DNA of 64,000 bases from Symsagittifera roscoffensis. Taxonomy: Eukaryota; Xenacoelomorpha; Acoela; Convolutidae. Position 1 is the first letter of the stretch; every line of letters begins with the position of its first letter. Positions 50,601 to 59,674 of this stretch are shown piece after piece. Made by a program: the position numbers and the translations under genes. The stretch spans positions 70,517,617-70,581,616 of the forward strand of contig NC_087063.1 of the NCBI RefSeq assembly GCF_963678635.1, in the 5' to 3' direction. The notes beneath the pieces are model-generated. The model was not told the origin of the DNA. It saw only the letters and a list, made by a program, of their open reading frames with translations, and searched no databases.

Positions 50601-52228
50601 TGATCTTTGTATTGTCACCAGGCTACGCTGCGTTGCCAGAACCCCTTCAATTTGTGTACAAAATGGTCACAACGATAGCAGAGGGGATATTCAACGTGAT
50701 AATTCCCGCCCCAAACAGAGTAGTGGACCCGGACAATTACTATCCGTCCCGATCTGAGCTTCCCGCCGTTTGGGCTGACATTTCGAATGCCATACAGGGG
50801 CTCAGAGATTGTAGCACAACTCGGTTGGTGCTGGATGAAGTTCTGGGGTTGGAGCTGTCCAACTTCGCCAGATTACTGAAGTTAAGACCAGGGGTAGATG
50901 ACGATCATCTGTTAGTACAACAGGTGGCTGATGATCTCTGGTTCAGACAGATGGATCATGCAGAGAATGAGCAGGGTAGGATGATCAGAAAGAACATGAC
51001 GTCAGCGGAGGAGGACCTCATGGCAATGGCTTTGCGTACGAAGCCGCACAACAACATATGGTTGTATCTGTCACCGAGGCTGTGCACCTTGGGTGAGGAC
51101 GCGTTTGAGCATGCGCCGGCAATAATTAAAGAGATACACGTGTATCTGAAGAATCTATTTAATGCCCAGGAGTTGGCTGGAGGCAAGATGTTGAAACTGA
51201 TGCAAGACGTAAACACGATGTCGCTGGACAAGTTCCAAGCTGACGTGCTGGCCACGAAGGCACAGTATGAACGATCAGATGCTATCTTGGGTGGAATGGG
51301 AGTGGGATGGACGCCATCTTTCCTATCGACATGCTATCCGAAGGCATCTAGGAACCTGATCGCGAGTTTCGTCAAAGACATCAGGAAGTTGTCGATTGGC
51401 CTGGTGCTAGCCTTATACGTGACATTTGGTCATGAAAATTTTGTGAAAGGACCGGCAAACCTCTTTACCCAAGCGTTGGCAGATTTGAGATTGGATGGAC
51501 TCCAGACTCTGATTGCCATGACCTACGGTCGACTGGGAGACTTGCTTGTGCTGTTGCGTTACCCTGAACAACTACAGGGACCCAGTCGTGAGTTCAATGC
51601 ACAGTTGGAAACCGCCTCGCTCAAGAAGATGAAAGACTGGAGGACTCTCCTGCTTCAATACCTCTTGCAACAGAACAGAAGCGTCACGGGAGAAGACAAG
51701 GTGGCGACGAACGCAGGCGAATGCAAGCAGTATTGTGGCATGCCCTTACTAACAGACTTAGCTGTCATGATGCGGATTGATCCGTTGGCTCTGGTCCACG
51801 GACTGAGGGAATTCGTCACAGTGGTGTATGGACCGGTGATGTCTTTTGCGTTCCCGGATGTGCAAATTAAAGCGTACAGGAATTCAGTGTTGTACGTCAA
51901 CCTGGTCTCAGTCGTGGATTGTTCCGTGCTGAATTGGGTAGAGCAGAGTGAACTGAGAAATCTGGCTAGCGACGACAGGCTGTTCGGAAGAATAGCAGAG
52001 CCAGGCTGGGTGTTGATGGACTTCAACAACCACTTCAAATGCCGAATGGGCCGTGAGGATCTATCCCACATCCAGTTTAACCCAAAACTTTGGAATTTGA
52101 GACTTTGGAATTTGGCTTCCTGGGTCCAGGCCGCTGCCGGACCAATGCCCTCGATATCCACCGATAAGGAGGATGTTGTTGGGAGTCACATCTCCCATCA
52201 TTGCCCCTCGTATCGGAGCAGCTCGTGA
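47666..52228 (+). CDS. ORF4 of the giant element: SGNH/GDSL hydrolase-containing protein, frame broken near the end
   Basis: 1520 aa from ATG 47666. Residues ~20-95 are a compact helical domain with RRGEM; ~150-212 a coiled coil (IETLEKKERDQSELCAKL); ~215-390 mostly disordered. Residues ~390-575 are an SGNH hydrolase: HLIIGDSLV with Ser 404, LSFGGASV, KLGTNDVS with Asn 453, and DGVHFN with Asp 547 and His 550. All four catalytic blocks are intact, so esterase or lipase activity is plausible. After a Pro/Ser/Arg linker, a second alpha/beta domain (~865-1060) carries VVVAGSNDHL and FVLSPGYA, possibly a degenerate SGNH fold. The C-terminal ~450 residues are helical and unrecognised. Homology to the older element continues past ~52165 in the +1 frame, so the last ~20 residues here are spurious. 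Confidence 0.85.
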   Translation: MGDTNELMEFPSASLGATLDEIYQRLIDCDFTREDPGLAMFVVALLNALGREGGGNRPTEVVLMLAFGESGTAERGRNRLMRWRRGEMSGHDLAREPGLGEQRDHRLGEMPLPVQPAQPLIGAKRQRDGPGPSHSVDSPTAAPPLKRVRVSEIEIQTSETIETLEKKERDQSELCAKLQEYRAIARERDEWKKKFEDLQVAYKEDEIKHLKELNMAKVSQVSPEILASMRSSEGSNDTRPRTTAQELCASRGPEVLDLRATRGPEAPQQTRPSASSQRFTIPDPSDTYLAPQFQESFNQVARAAMDEINRGTERTLVRIVPSQRRDHSSNSSERTSRTIACSAPGGAFEKSRVVDIRKNLMARHQFTQVPAEHPRACLNDMSWNPATNDQVIPPGSRHLIIGDSLVRDLNEIFVYGQTTILSFGGASVAQVIKMMEFQSEDHLDTLIIKLGTNDVSRAPVTPENKWEPLLVCLLNELKEKYRPKLVILCTIPPNPLVGTIAADFMNGNVTRWNEMTRSLVRNNPGELRLLDLENMLRMTDHIALTKDGVHFNTQRGRHWINDVFQTQLREVEQESRATGSLARTNLTGGSRIRATVPESLANRLGPLATETVGAVTVAPSSNVRDRLGTAPPPRPQSIGSRLGRSVEQNNRNNSQTASRRNDSPATTNPASTAGPSTSTVPAEGIESGSRLLWNRSDPSHWGQYKTDMSAKLNMNTLTCREDAMRMTGGENPTVSRLYRIPGVDWLLAEQEKFSSSTSLRHVDLDGLPHDNTFGPLNTRSLTDVRDRTRERTPPARKGKFQTENKPNNKHHKMYRQFAKPPGQTPGEYSRDYPRTTTVVGDDKRYGNLKAPIGDGLFAAYDPLDMKAAKYLVVAGSDYLYTPRSLFWPDVIFLTAPKLDWGQAIGMMISVRRVVSMEPQVIVVAGSNDHLQSRGLLSRLTDGSIPSNEVIGEAIMTLISAMAEVEAAARQRFTMNVVKVIFVLSPGYAALPEPLQFVYKMVTTIAEGIFNVIIPAPNRVVDPDNYYPSRSELPAVWADISNAIQGLRDCSTTRLVLDEVLGLELSNFARLLKLRPGVDDDHLLVQQVADDLWFRQMDHAENEQGRMIRKNMTSAEEDLMAMALRTKPHNNIWLYLSPRLCTLGEDAFEHAPAIIKEIHVYLKNLFNAQELAGGKMLKLMQDVNTMSLDKFQADVLATKAQYERSDAILGGMGVGWTPSFLSTCYPKASRNLIASFVKDIRKLSIGLVLALYVTFGHENFVKGPANLFTQALADLRLDGLQTLIAMTYGRLGDLLVLLRYPEQLQGPSREFNAQLETASLKKMKDWRTLLLQYLLQQNRSVTGEDKVATNAGECKQYCGMPLLTDLAVMMRIDPLALVHGLREFVTVVYGPVMSFAFPDVQIKAYRNSVLYVNLVSVVDCSVLNWVEQSELRNLASDDRLFGRIAEPGWVLMDFNNHFKCRMGREDLSHIQFNPKLWNLRLWNLASWVQAAAGPMPSISTDKEDVVGSHISHHCPSYRSSS

Positions 52229-52478
52229 CGCAGAGAAGAGAATGCTGAAGTGGAGTGGAGGGATGGAGCCGCGCTTCATCAGCTGGAACGCTGCCGCTGC
52301 GCATACGTTTGACTTCTCATTCCCCGATGCCTGGAGCAGGAAAAAGATCAAGGCACTACCCTCCAGGAGACCGGAGGTCTCGGCTGAAACGTGGAACGAA
52401 GTGTATTCTTCCGCGGATGACTTATCGAGACTGAAGTGGTCAGGAGAAGCGAAAGTAGTGATGCTGGAGGTGGCATGA
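52165..52478 (+). pseudogene. True C-terminus of ORF4 in the shifted frame
   Basis: The frame LLGVTSPIIAPRIG to VVMLEVA (stop TGA 52476-52478) aligns with the older element's 63420-63720 (LGLNSPLVVPSLHAR; SYAAAVYF-like; INSW). The shift near 52150-52175 is a mutation or, less likely, programmed. The TGA overlaps the ORF5 ATG as ATGA. Confidence 0.7.
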
Positions 52479-55400
52479 AGATGCTGGAGAGCAGAGGAGG
52501 CTCATATATAACGATAGAAGACCTGGCCCCACATGGCGAGGAGTTGGTAGAATTCCTGGTCGATGATGAATTGTTTTATCACGCAGGAGACATGGCCGTA
52601 CCGGCTCGGCCGGATTCGGGCACAGACGCGCGACAAGGACCCTCGGGACCTAGGCCGAAACCTGATGCGGACGACGATGAATTGATGGATCAGGACGGTA
52701 ACGATGATGGGACCGGAAGTAAGACGGAGAAACCGGGAGAGACCGATCTAGGAGCGTTGGAAAGGGACTTGCTTGAGTACCGGTTCAGTGAAGACGACGA
52801 TGGGGAAGTCGATGGGAGTTTATTGTTGATGGCACCATCATCCTTCATGTCTCCTACAAAGGAGGCGTCGGCCGATCTATCTCCGATAGACCCAATAAGC
52901 CAGGCTAGAGAGTGCCGAAGCAGGGATCCGCAGAAACTGCTTCATGAATCACCGAGGAGGAGGAAAATCGAAGAGTCGATGAAGATATCGTTCCTCAGTA
53001 CGTTACCAGAAGAGGAATGGGAAAGATATCAAATGGAGCTGGAAGGCAAGACAGGAGCAATCTGGAGCCGAGTGAACTTCATGGAGAAATCATGGGACGT
53101 GATAAGGCGATATGGGACGCAGTCCATAATGAAGGTGGGATTGAACCAACCCATCATGCGTGAGGTCCTGGAGAAAATAGTGAGCTCCACGGAGTCGGAT
53201 GTTCTGACCGAGTCAGTAACAGAAGACAGTGCCGATGATCAGCATGTTGCAAAGAAATTACCTGTCAGACGAGCCAGGAAAGGGCTGAAGCGACTAAAAA
53301 GGAAAACAGGAAGTCGAGCCATGAACCCGAGAGTGGTGAAGTCGAGAGCCAGCGCAGTGGTGACCTCTTTAACGAGCGCAGGTCGTTCAGGCGAGAGCGG
53401 GCAAGGAGATAGCGCAACGCTGACAGGGGGAGAAAAAGAGAATCTGATACCCCCTATGCTCTTGGCAGGTCTGACCGTAACCGCCACAAGATCGAAGAAG
53501 ACGGCGCGAACCCTGGCAGACACTAAGTTAGAAATGGAAATCATCAGTCAATGTGGATCTGGAGGACTTGAAGATTATAGGCCCTCGCGAATCAACATGG
53601 CCAAGTTGAAACTGGAAGGACAACTCGACATGGTCGAGTACAGTCGAATAACTGTGCCGGAATCGGTCCACATGGGAGATCCGGCAGGGGGTTATGTGGA
53701 GATGTTGAAAGCGAGGAACTCCGCGAGAGGGCACCTGATGGCTTGGAGTGAAAAGCGGGCCATGCAAGAATATCTGAAAGGGCTTACGGAGAACTCTAAC
53801 TTCAATCGAAAAGAGTATGGCACAGTAATGTCATCAGAAGTGAATGAAATTGGATTGGAAAAACTGCTAGAGATTTCTTGGAGGGCGGCCCTCCAGAAAT
53901 ACTTCGATGAGACGATGAATGCACCTGCGACGGTAGCAGCATACCTGGCTCATCCTTGCGTGAGAACTGATCTGCAAGTACGGTTGGCTTGGTGCTTGAT
54001 GGGCATCAAAAAGGCGGAGTATGAAGCCAGTAATGATTCGAGATCACGAGAACAGGAGCTAGAATTGATGGAAGCTCTGCGAGCATTGATCTCAAAAGAC
54101 GATTCAGCGATAGCATGGGCTAAACGAAAGGATGCCCTTTGCTTTGTCAGGTTCGTGGTGGATCTTATCCCCACTCCTGTGTTGGGAGAATGTATAAAGA
54201 TCATTCGGCAAAAGGGAGTTGATTGCGAAAGGAACTTCCTTAGGGCACTCCTAGAACTATATCAGGACATGCCGTTGACTGTACCAAACAAGGAGTCGAA
54301 TGACATGGAAAGCTATCGCAAGTTGGAAGAGGTGAGAAGATACTCCAACAAAGAATTGAAAGTGAGCCGAGAGTTGATTGAAGCGGTCAGAGGACAAAAA
54401 GAGTTTGCTACACTAGGGAAACTGAAGTCGTTCCAATATGTGTCTGGCATACCAGGGATGGCGTATAATCCCTTCGTGAATGAAGAAGCCAGGGAAGCGT
54501 ACTTCGACTACGAGCAAGTCACAGTGCTCAATTTCTGGGTTGAACGAATTAAGGAAATCGGAATGCTGATGGTGGAACAACCCAAGCTGGGAATTATTTT
54601 GGAAGAACGAGTGGTCGAACCCTCGATTCCCGAGCTAAAAGGGCAAGTGAGTTTTGATTGTGGTTCTTGGGACGGTCCCTTGAAAACCAGTCTAGTAGTG
54701 ATGTGGGAACTCATGAAGCCTTCTTGGTGTCCCCATCCTAACGCAGGCTTAATCTGGGACATGACCGCGGATATCATGTTAGACCGGGATGATGATGCGA
54801 GTTTACATGATCTGGCCATGATGCATCACCTGCTGGCCATGAGATTGACGAAGAGGAAGAGCAACCCGTCCACGGAGCTGTCCGAGGAAGGTACACCGAG
54901 TAATTGGTTGAAGCAAGGCACATGCTTGGCTCAACACAGCGGGATGGAAGGACATGTTTGTAACCTGGGACACTGCCTGATTACGCTGAGCGAGCAGCAT
55001 CGACAACTGGCACGATTGTATGGAAGATTGAGCATGTCAGATAAGAGTGCCATGGAGTTGGTCGCGGACTGCCATGGGGTGACAGACGTAAACCTGATCA
55101 CAGCCTTGGGATTTTATAGCATGACGAGTTCGATAGAATCGCTTGAGCGCTTGGAGCGTGCCCATGAGCTAGTGACGTCCCTCAGCGTGGAAATATTCCC
55201 TGGAGCATTACAGACAGAGCAGAAGATTGGAGGCTGGCGAGAAGCTCTAGAAAATGAAATGAATCTGAAGGACAGTGAAGCCTATCACAGACCTACTGGT
55301 TCAAAATATATGGTGGGTTCAAGCTCAGCGCCGTATTGTAATAGCAAGTATCCTACGCACATGGTGGTGATGGATGCGAGGACGCAACAAGTGTTGGTTG

Positions 55401-56467
55401 ACCAACTTTTCTCTGTGCCAAAGTGTGTGAGGTTGGCCAGAATGTCAGAAAGGTCATATGATTTGTTGGCAAAGATCTTTCGGGCAGTCCCGAAGAGATC
55501 CGAAAGCGAGTTGCAAGACGTTGTGGGTGAAGAGTTCATGAGACTGGACGAAGGTAACGTGAGTGAGTTCCAGAAACAGAAAGCGAGTGGAGCGTTACCT
55601 ACTGAATTCCCCACCATAGAAGAGAAAGACGATTTACATAGAATTCTGATGGAAGTGGAACCGTTGCTGGGAGCCTCAGGGTATCGGACCCGAAGGAACA
55701 TAGTGAGAACCCATGGGGAGTATCCTTGTCACTGCTTGGCGCAGACGTTGTGGTACCTAAAACGCGGGAATCTGATCCTAGTATGGGACGTGGAGGAGTT
55801 GTACTCCACGGGGTTGCCCGATCAGAATCAACAAGTGTCAATCGTGGTGGTTAGCGCCATGCTAGCAGTGAGATGGTTGGAGGCTAACGCGGACACAAGT
55901 GAGCAGGAGACGGCCGTGCCGACTCCTGAACAGTTGAGCAACGTTAAGATGAGTCGTGAATTGGATCTTTTCAGAACCACCTGCAAGGTTCTGAGGATAC
56001 CTAAAGCCATTGAAAGAATATGGTCAAGGCAAAGATTGATGCCTTGGTTCCGTGCAGTGATGACATCTTGGATGTATGAACGCGCGAAGCGTCACATGTC
56101 AAGGAACACGGAAGCCTATCAATCTTTCCAGCTAGATATAGGACCAGGAGCCTATAAACGAGCATTCTTGACGCACAGAAACGCGGTCACCACAGCGGTG
56201 AAGCGGGTAGCTGGAACGCCTTGTGTTACTGAAGATGAGAAGAAAGAGGTCTTAAGAGCTGACCTAGAACGAAACGTGAGCCTATGTCTTCACAACAGCT
56301 TTTGCAGGAACCGGGAGCAGAAGGTGAATGTGGACTTGCTACCTTGTTGCAAACCGAGGCTGCTGGAACAGGAGGGTTGGGGCACGGCCCGCAACTCTCT
56401 GGACAAGTTAGAGAAAGTCCTGGAAGACAGTGACGCTGAACATCAGGATGGAGAAATGATGGAGTGA
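52475..56467 (+). CDS. ORF5 of the giant element: 1330-aa protein of unknown function
   Basis: ATG 52475 is chosen because it overlaps the ORF4 stop in ATGA; the frame is open 39 nt further up. Residues ~40-130 are acidic (runs of Asp and Glu). A Lys/Arg patch at ~259-280 (KKLPVRRARKGLKRLKRK) could be a nuclear-localisation or RNA-binding signal. The rest is a large helical protein with scattered Cys/His (YPCHCLAQTLWYLKRGN near 1080; CLHNSFC and PCC near the C-terminus). No signal peptide, transmembrane helix or furin site is evident, so it does not look like an envelope protein despite its 3' position. I do not recognise the family. The frame is intact over 4 kb, implying recent selection. 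Confidence 0.8.
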   Translation: MKMLESRGGSYITIEDLAPHGEELVEFLVDDELFYHAGDMAVPARPDSGTDARQGPSGPRPKPDADDDELMDQDGNDDGTGSKTEKPGETDLGALERDLLEYRFSEDDDGEVDGSLLLMAPSSFMSPTKEASADLSPIDPISQARECRSRDPQKLLHESPRRRKIEESMKISFLSTLPEEEWERYQMELEGKTGAIWSRVNFMEKSWDVIRRYGTQSIMKVGLNQPIMREVLEKIVSSTESDVLTESVTEDSADDQHVAKKLPVRRARKGLKRLKRKTGSRAMNPRVVKSRASAVVTSLTSAGRSGESGQGDSATLTGGEKENLIPPMLLAGLTVTATRSKKTARTLADTKLEMEIISQCGSGGLEDYRPSRINMAKLKLEGQLDMVEYSRITVPESVHMGDPAGGYVEMLKARNSARGHLMAWSEKRAMQEYLKGLTENSNFNRKEYGTVMSSEVNEIGLEKLLEISWRAALQKYFDETMNAPATVAAYLAHPCVRTDLQVRLAWCLMGIKKAEYEASNDSRSREQELELMEALRALISKDDSAIAWAKRKDALCFVRFVVDLIPTPVLGECIKIIRQKGVDCERNFLRALLELYQDMPLTVPNKESNDMESYRKLEEVRRYSNKELKVSRELIEAVRGQKEFATLGKLKSFQYVSGIPGMAYNPFVNEEAREAYFDYEQVTVLNFWVERIKEIGMLMVEQPKLGIILEERVVEPSIPELKGQVSFDCGSWDGPLKTSLVVMWELMKPSWCPHPNAGLIWDMTADIMLDRDDDASLHDLAMMHHLLAMRLTKRKSNPSTELSEEGTPSNWLKQGTCLAQHSGMEGHVCNLGHCLITLSEQHRQLARLYGRLSMSDKSAMELVADCHGVTDVNLITALGFYSMTSSIESLERLERAHELVTSLSVEIFPGALQTEQKIGGWREALENEMNLKDSEAYHRPTGSKYMVGSSSAPYCNSKYPTHMVVMDARTQQVLVDQLFSVPKCVRLARMSERSYDLLAKIFRAVPKRSESELQDVVGEEFMRLDEGNVSEFQKQKASGALPTEFPTIEEKDDLHRILMEVEPLLGASGYRTRRNIVRTHGEYPCHCLAQTLWYLKRGNLILVWDVEELYSTGLPDQNQQVSIVVVSAMLAVRWLEANADTSEQETAVPTPEQLSNVKMSRELDLFRTTCKVLRIPKAIERIWSRQRLMPWFRAVMTSWMYERAKRHMSRNTEAYQSFQLDIGPGAYKRAFLTHRNAVTTAVKRVAGTPCVTEDEKKEVLRADLERNVSLCLHNSFCRNREQKVNVDLLPCCKPRLLEQEGWGTARNSLDKLEKVLEDSDAEHQDGEMME

Positions 56468-57199
56468 AGATGACCAAAGAAGAGAAGAGAAGGAGAGAAA
56501 AACTTGATTGTATTTGTGTGCTAAAACTTAAATCAATCAACCAAGTTTTGATTATTGAACTTGTTAAACTTTTTGTTTTGATCTAGTTTGGTCAGACCAA
56601 ACTTTGAAAATGTTGCAATTGTTAAAATTGTTGAAATTGTTGATTTTAGTTACTACTATCTATGTATGTATATAAGGAACATAGGTGAGTATATTTACCT
56701 ATTTATTCACGACTGAAGTTTTTAACCTGTGTAAGACACAAATTCACTGTGTGGCGACATGGTAAGTTTGAGTAAACTCGCTCGGGAAGGGTGGGTAACT
56801 CAATAACTTTCCTAGCCACAGAGTTTCTTAGTTTTAATATGGAAAGGACCGCATAAATGACTGATTATACTTGGTGAGTAGTGTTAAGTTAATTTTAACG
56901 GGTGCGTGGCCGTGCCACGTCCCACTTTTTAATCAGAGGCGAAAAGAAGTTTTATGGCGAGATGACGTAAGTAGTCAGAAAAGAAATTTTATCTAGGACA
57001 CTCCTCATGGTGCAAATTTTGTGAAAATGTTGAAAGGCAGTGAGATGTAGTACGATGCCATTTGTGAACACGTAGTGAGTTGAGGTGGAGTAGATAGATT
57101 TCATTTTCTTATGCGATTTGTAAGATTGATTGTAGAAAACTGGATAAGTACTTGACGATAACCCGGTGTTATGCGATCAATAGGGACATTGATGGAGAC
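56468..57199 (+). other. 3' untranslated region of the giant element
   Basis: AT-rich 0.7 kb between ORF5 and the polypurine tract. No ORF. A run of short TTGTT/AACTTG words lies near 56560-56645. Confidence 0.5.
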
Positions 57200-57213
57200 T
57201 TGTCCGGGGAGTA
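57200..57213 (+). other. Polypurine tract region
   Basis: TTGTCCGGGGAGTA directly abuts the 3' LTR. Only the GGGGAGTA part is purine-rich. Position is the main argument. Confidence 0.6.
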
Positions 57214-58094
57214 TGTGCCATTCTGCCAGATGACACAGCACAACCTTCCGGCGACATAAAAAAGAGTGACTAAAGGCCTTATGAAAAAAAAAGTGTTGCG
57301 ACGGAGGGTCAGAATGTTCTAGAATTTTTATTTTTAAAATTTCGATTGGAAGAAGAACATTTCTCAGAAATAGAAAAAAGACGGCCATTTTGAAGAAAAA
57401 GACAAAAATCAGAACCACGATAGAGATTGTGAAGGACAGTCGTATCTGAGACGAAAAAGACGAAGCCTCTTATCGTGGCAATAACACACGATAAGAACCT
57501 TAGCGACGGATATTTGTGGAGAAGGAGGCTTCAGTGGGGGAAGAAGTATACCACGGAACCCTCCCGGGACACGAAATATAAGAGATAAGAGTGTTATCTC
57601 AAGAAAATCACGGGAGCGGAGGCTTGGTCCCCCCAGAGACTGTCTATGTGAAGGGACTGTATAGACTAACTATAACAGCTGCTATAATGTCATAGATCTT
57701 AATTAACACCGTTATTATTTAATATTTTAGAGCATGAGTAGCTAGAAAAAGGAAAGGGTCAATCCATCTCCAATGGATTTAATGTAAAACTGTCACACAA
57801 AAACATGTTAAAATAGGTTGTTCGAGCCGTGTTTTTAATGACAATCACGTAGTCTGAGGATCCGAGACTCAGCTATGTGGTTGTGTTCGCATGTAAACGA
57901 AAGCTGATCAAAAGTCGTTTGACTGATGGCCTAAAAATGGTAACTTTTTACTTTGCCCTAGACAGACCAGAAAATCAACTGGCAAGGTCGAGACGGTGAA
58001 AAACGAGTAGAATTAAGGTAACTGACGCCTGCCAGTCGTTAATAGGTACTTTTTCTACGCTCCGTCGCTGTGTGATATTTGGGGGAATGTTACA
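57214..58094 (+). repeat. 3' LTR of the giant element (881 bp)
   Basis: Same length as the 5' LTR, with about 8 substitutions and no indels, roughly 99% identity. Confidence 0.95.
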
Positions 58095-58097
58095 ACA

Positions 58098-58802
58098 GCA
58101 GGAAATTGCTATTCGCAATTTCCAGATATAAAATAGGACACGAGTAGAGCTGTCTTATTCCGGAATAGGAAAAGAGATAATAAAGATAAGAGAGAACTAT
58201 TATTCGGAACAAACTAGAGTGAACCTTCGATGGAAAGGTGGACAGCTTGAGTGTCCCAATGGTTCACACAAAAACTCAAATTCTAGAGCCAGAACTTACT
58301 TCTGTTACCAAAACTGACCAGTATTAAACTTATCTAGTATATTACCTAATTCTTGAGTTGCTCACCAACTTAATTACTCCTTGTACTCGAGTGCATCAAC
58401 ATATGAGTACCTAATTTAATTTTCTCGAGTGTGTTTTATGATTGTTATGTTGAGGTAAGGTGAGTTTTAGGATGATCCATCTGAAATGGATCAAAGTTCC
58501 ACTGTCCGATAAAAAGTGATTTAACGGATTGTTCCGACCCTGTTTTTAACGGCGTTCATGTATTTTGGGTATTTTGAGACCTAAGTATGGGGTCGTTTTT
58601 ATTTTCTAGAGTGGGGGGATATTTTGGTAGTAGCCTTTAAGCTGTAACGGGTTCTAGTCTCATGTCGCAAGCGAACCGAATTGGCTCCGATCGTTCTTGA
58701 GGTAGAAAAACACAAGAGATAGTGTCCCTGACTCTTGAGCCAATGGTTATAGGGCCTATTTTTCTTAAGCCTCATATGTGACCGAAGTAGGCGACTGTTA
58801 CA
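58098..58802 (+). repeat. LTR of the older element (copy alpha), right part
   Basis: Continues 33530-33733 after the giant insertion: GCAGGAAATTGCTATTCGC here matches GCGGGAAATTGCTGTTTGC in copy beta. It ends GCGACTGTTACA. The hairpin ATCCAT-CTGAA-ATGGAT (near 58476) is shared with the giant LTR. Confidence 0.85.
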
Positions 58803-59674
58803 GTCATATTTGGAAGTTTGACCTTGAGCAACGCAAAAGACATGATTTTGGGGTGAAATGGAATTTTTCGAAAATTCGAATTGAGCATGTCATGCTCAGG
58901 TTTCTCGCGAATACCGAAAATATCAGAAAAATAAGATCAGAAGAACCGAACGACATTCGCGGGAAAGTAGTTGAAAAGCAGCGGGAAATTGCTGTTTGCA
59001 ATTTCCAGACATAAGATCGTACGAGAGTAGAGCTGTCTTATTCGTGGCAGGAGACAGAAAAAAATTGCGAGTGAAAGGAGAGCAAATTCAAGTGGACCAG
59101 AGTGAACCTTCGGTGGAAAGGTGGACAACCGAATTTTCCCAATGGTCCAGAAACAAAACTTATTTCTTGAGCTAAAACTAATTCATTACAAACTTCTAGA
59201 GTTAAACTTAATTACCCATCAGTTCTAGAGTTGTTTTATAGCCTAGTTACTCGATTCTAGAGGTCGTGTCGGTATGTGAGTACCAAATTTAATTTTTTTG
59301 AGTGTGTATCATATTGTTATGATGAGTTAGGGAGAGTTTTTAGGTTGATCCATCTGAAATGAATCAAAGGTCCACTGTCTAATAAAAAGTAACTATACGT
59401 AAGGTTCCGTCCCTGTTTTTAACGGCTATCGTGTCTTTTAGGTATTTCGAGACCTAAGTATGGGGTCGTTCTTATTGTTTAGAGTGGTGAGTATTTTGGT
59501 AGTGGCCCTTAAATTGTAACCAGGATTTTAGTCTCATGTCGCAAGTGAACCGCATTGGCTCCGACCGCTTGAGGTAGAAAAACACAAAAGGTAGTGTCCC
59601 TGACTCTTGAGCCAAGGGTTATAAGGCCTATTTTTCTTTAACCTCATTTGTGACTTAAGTATGCGACTGTTACA
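58803..59674 (+). repeat. LTR of the older element (copy beta)
   Basis: Directly abuts copy alpha, lacks its first ~11 bp, and ends GCGACTGTTACA. Diverged from alpha by many substitutions. Confidence 0.85.

Larger units (their letters stand above)
33734..58094 (+). mobile_element. Giant Ty3/gypsy-like LTR retrotransposon, 24.4 kb, five ORFs
   Basis: Bounded by 881-bp direct repeats differing at about 8 positions. The target duplication is short and ambiguous (ACA, or AACA if the final LTR base is shared). Order: LTR, probable PBS, 3.1 kb leader, ORF1, ORF2 (capsid to RNase H), ORF3 (integrase, macro-like), ORF4 (SGNH hydrolase), ORF5, polypurine tract, LTR. Defects are few: one amber codon between ORF2 and ORF3, and one frameshift near the end of ORF4. 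The coding part is clearly more GC-rich than the host DNA. RT before integrase and the zinc-knuckle/protease arrangement place it near Ty3/gypsy. Confidence 0.93.

Noticed and set aside
52475-56467. ORF5 as a retroviral envelope gene
   Set aside because: No signal peptide, transmembrane helix or cleavage motif visible.
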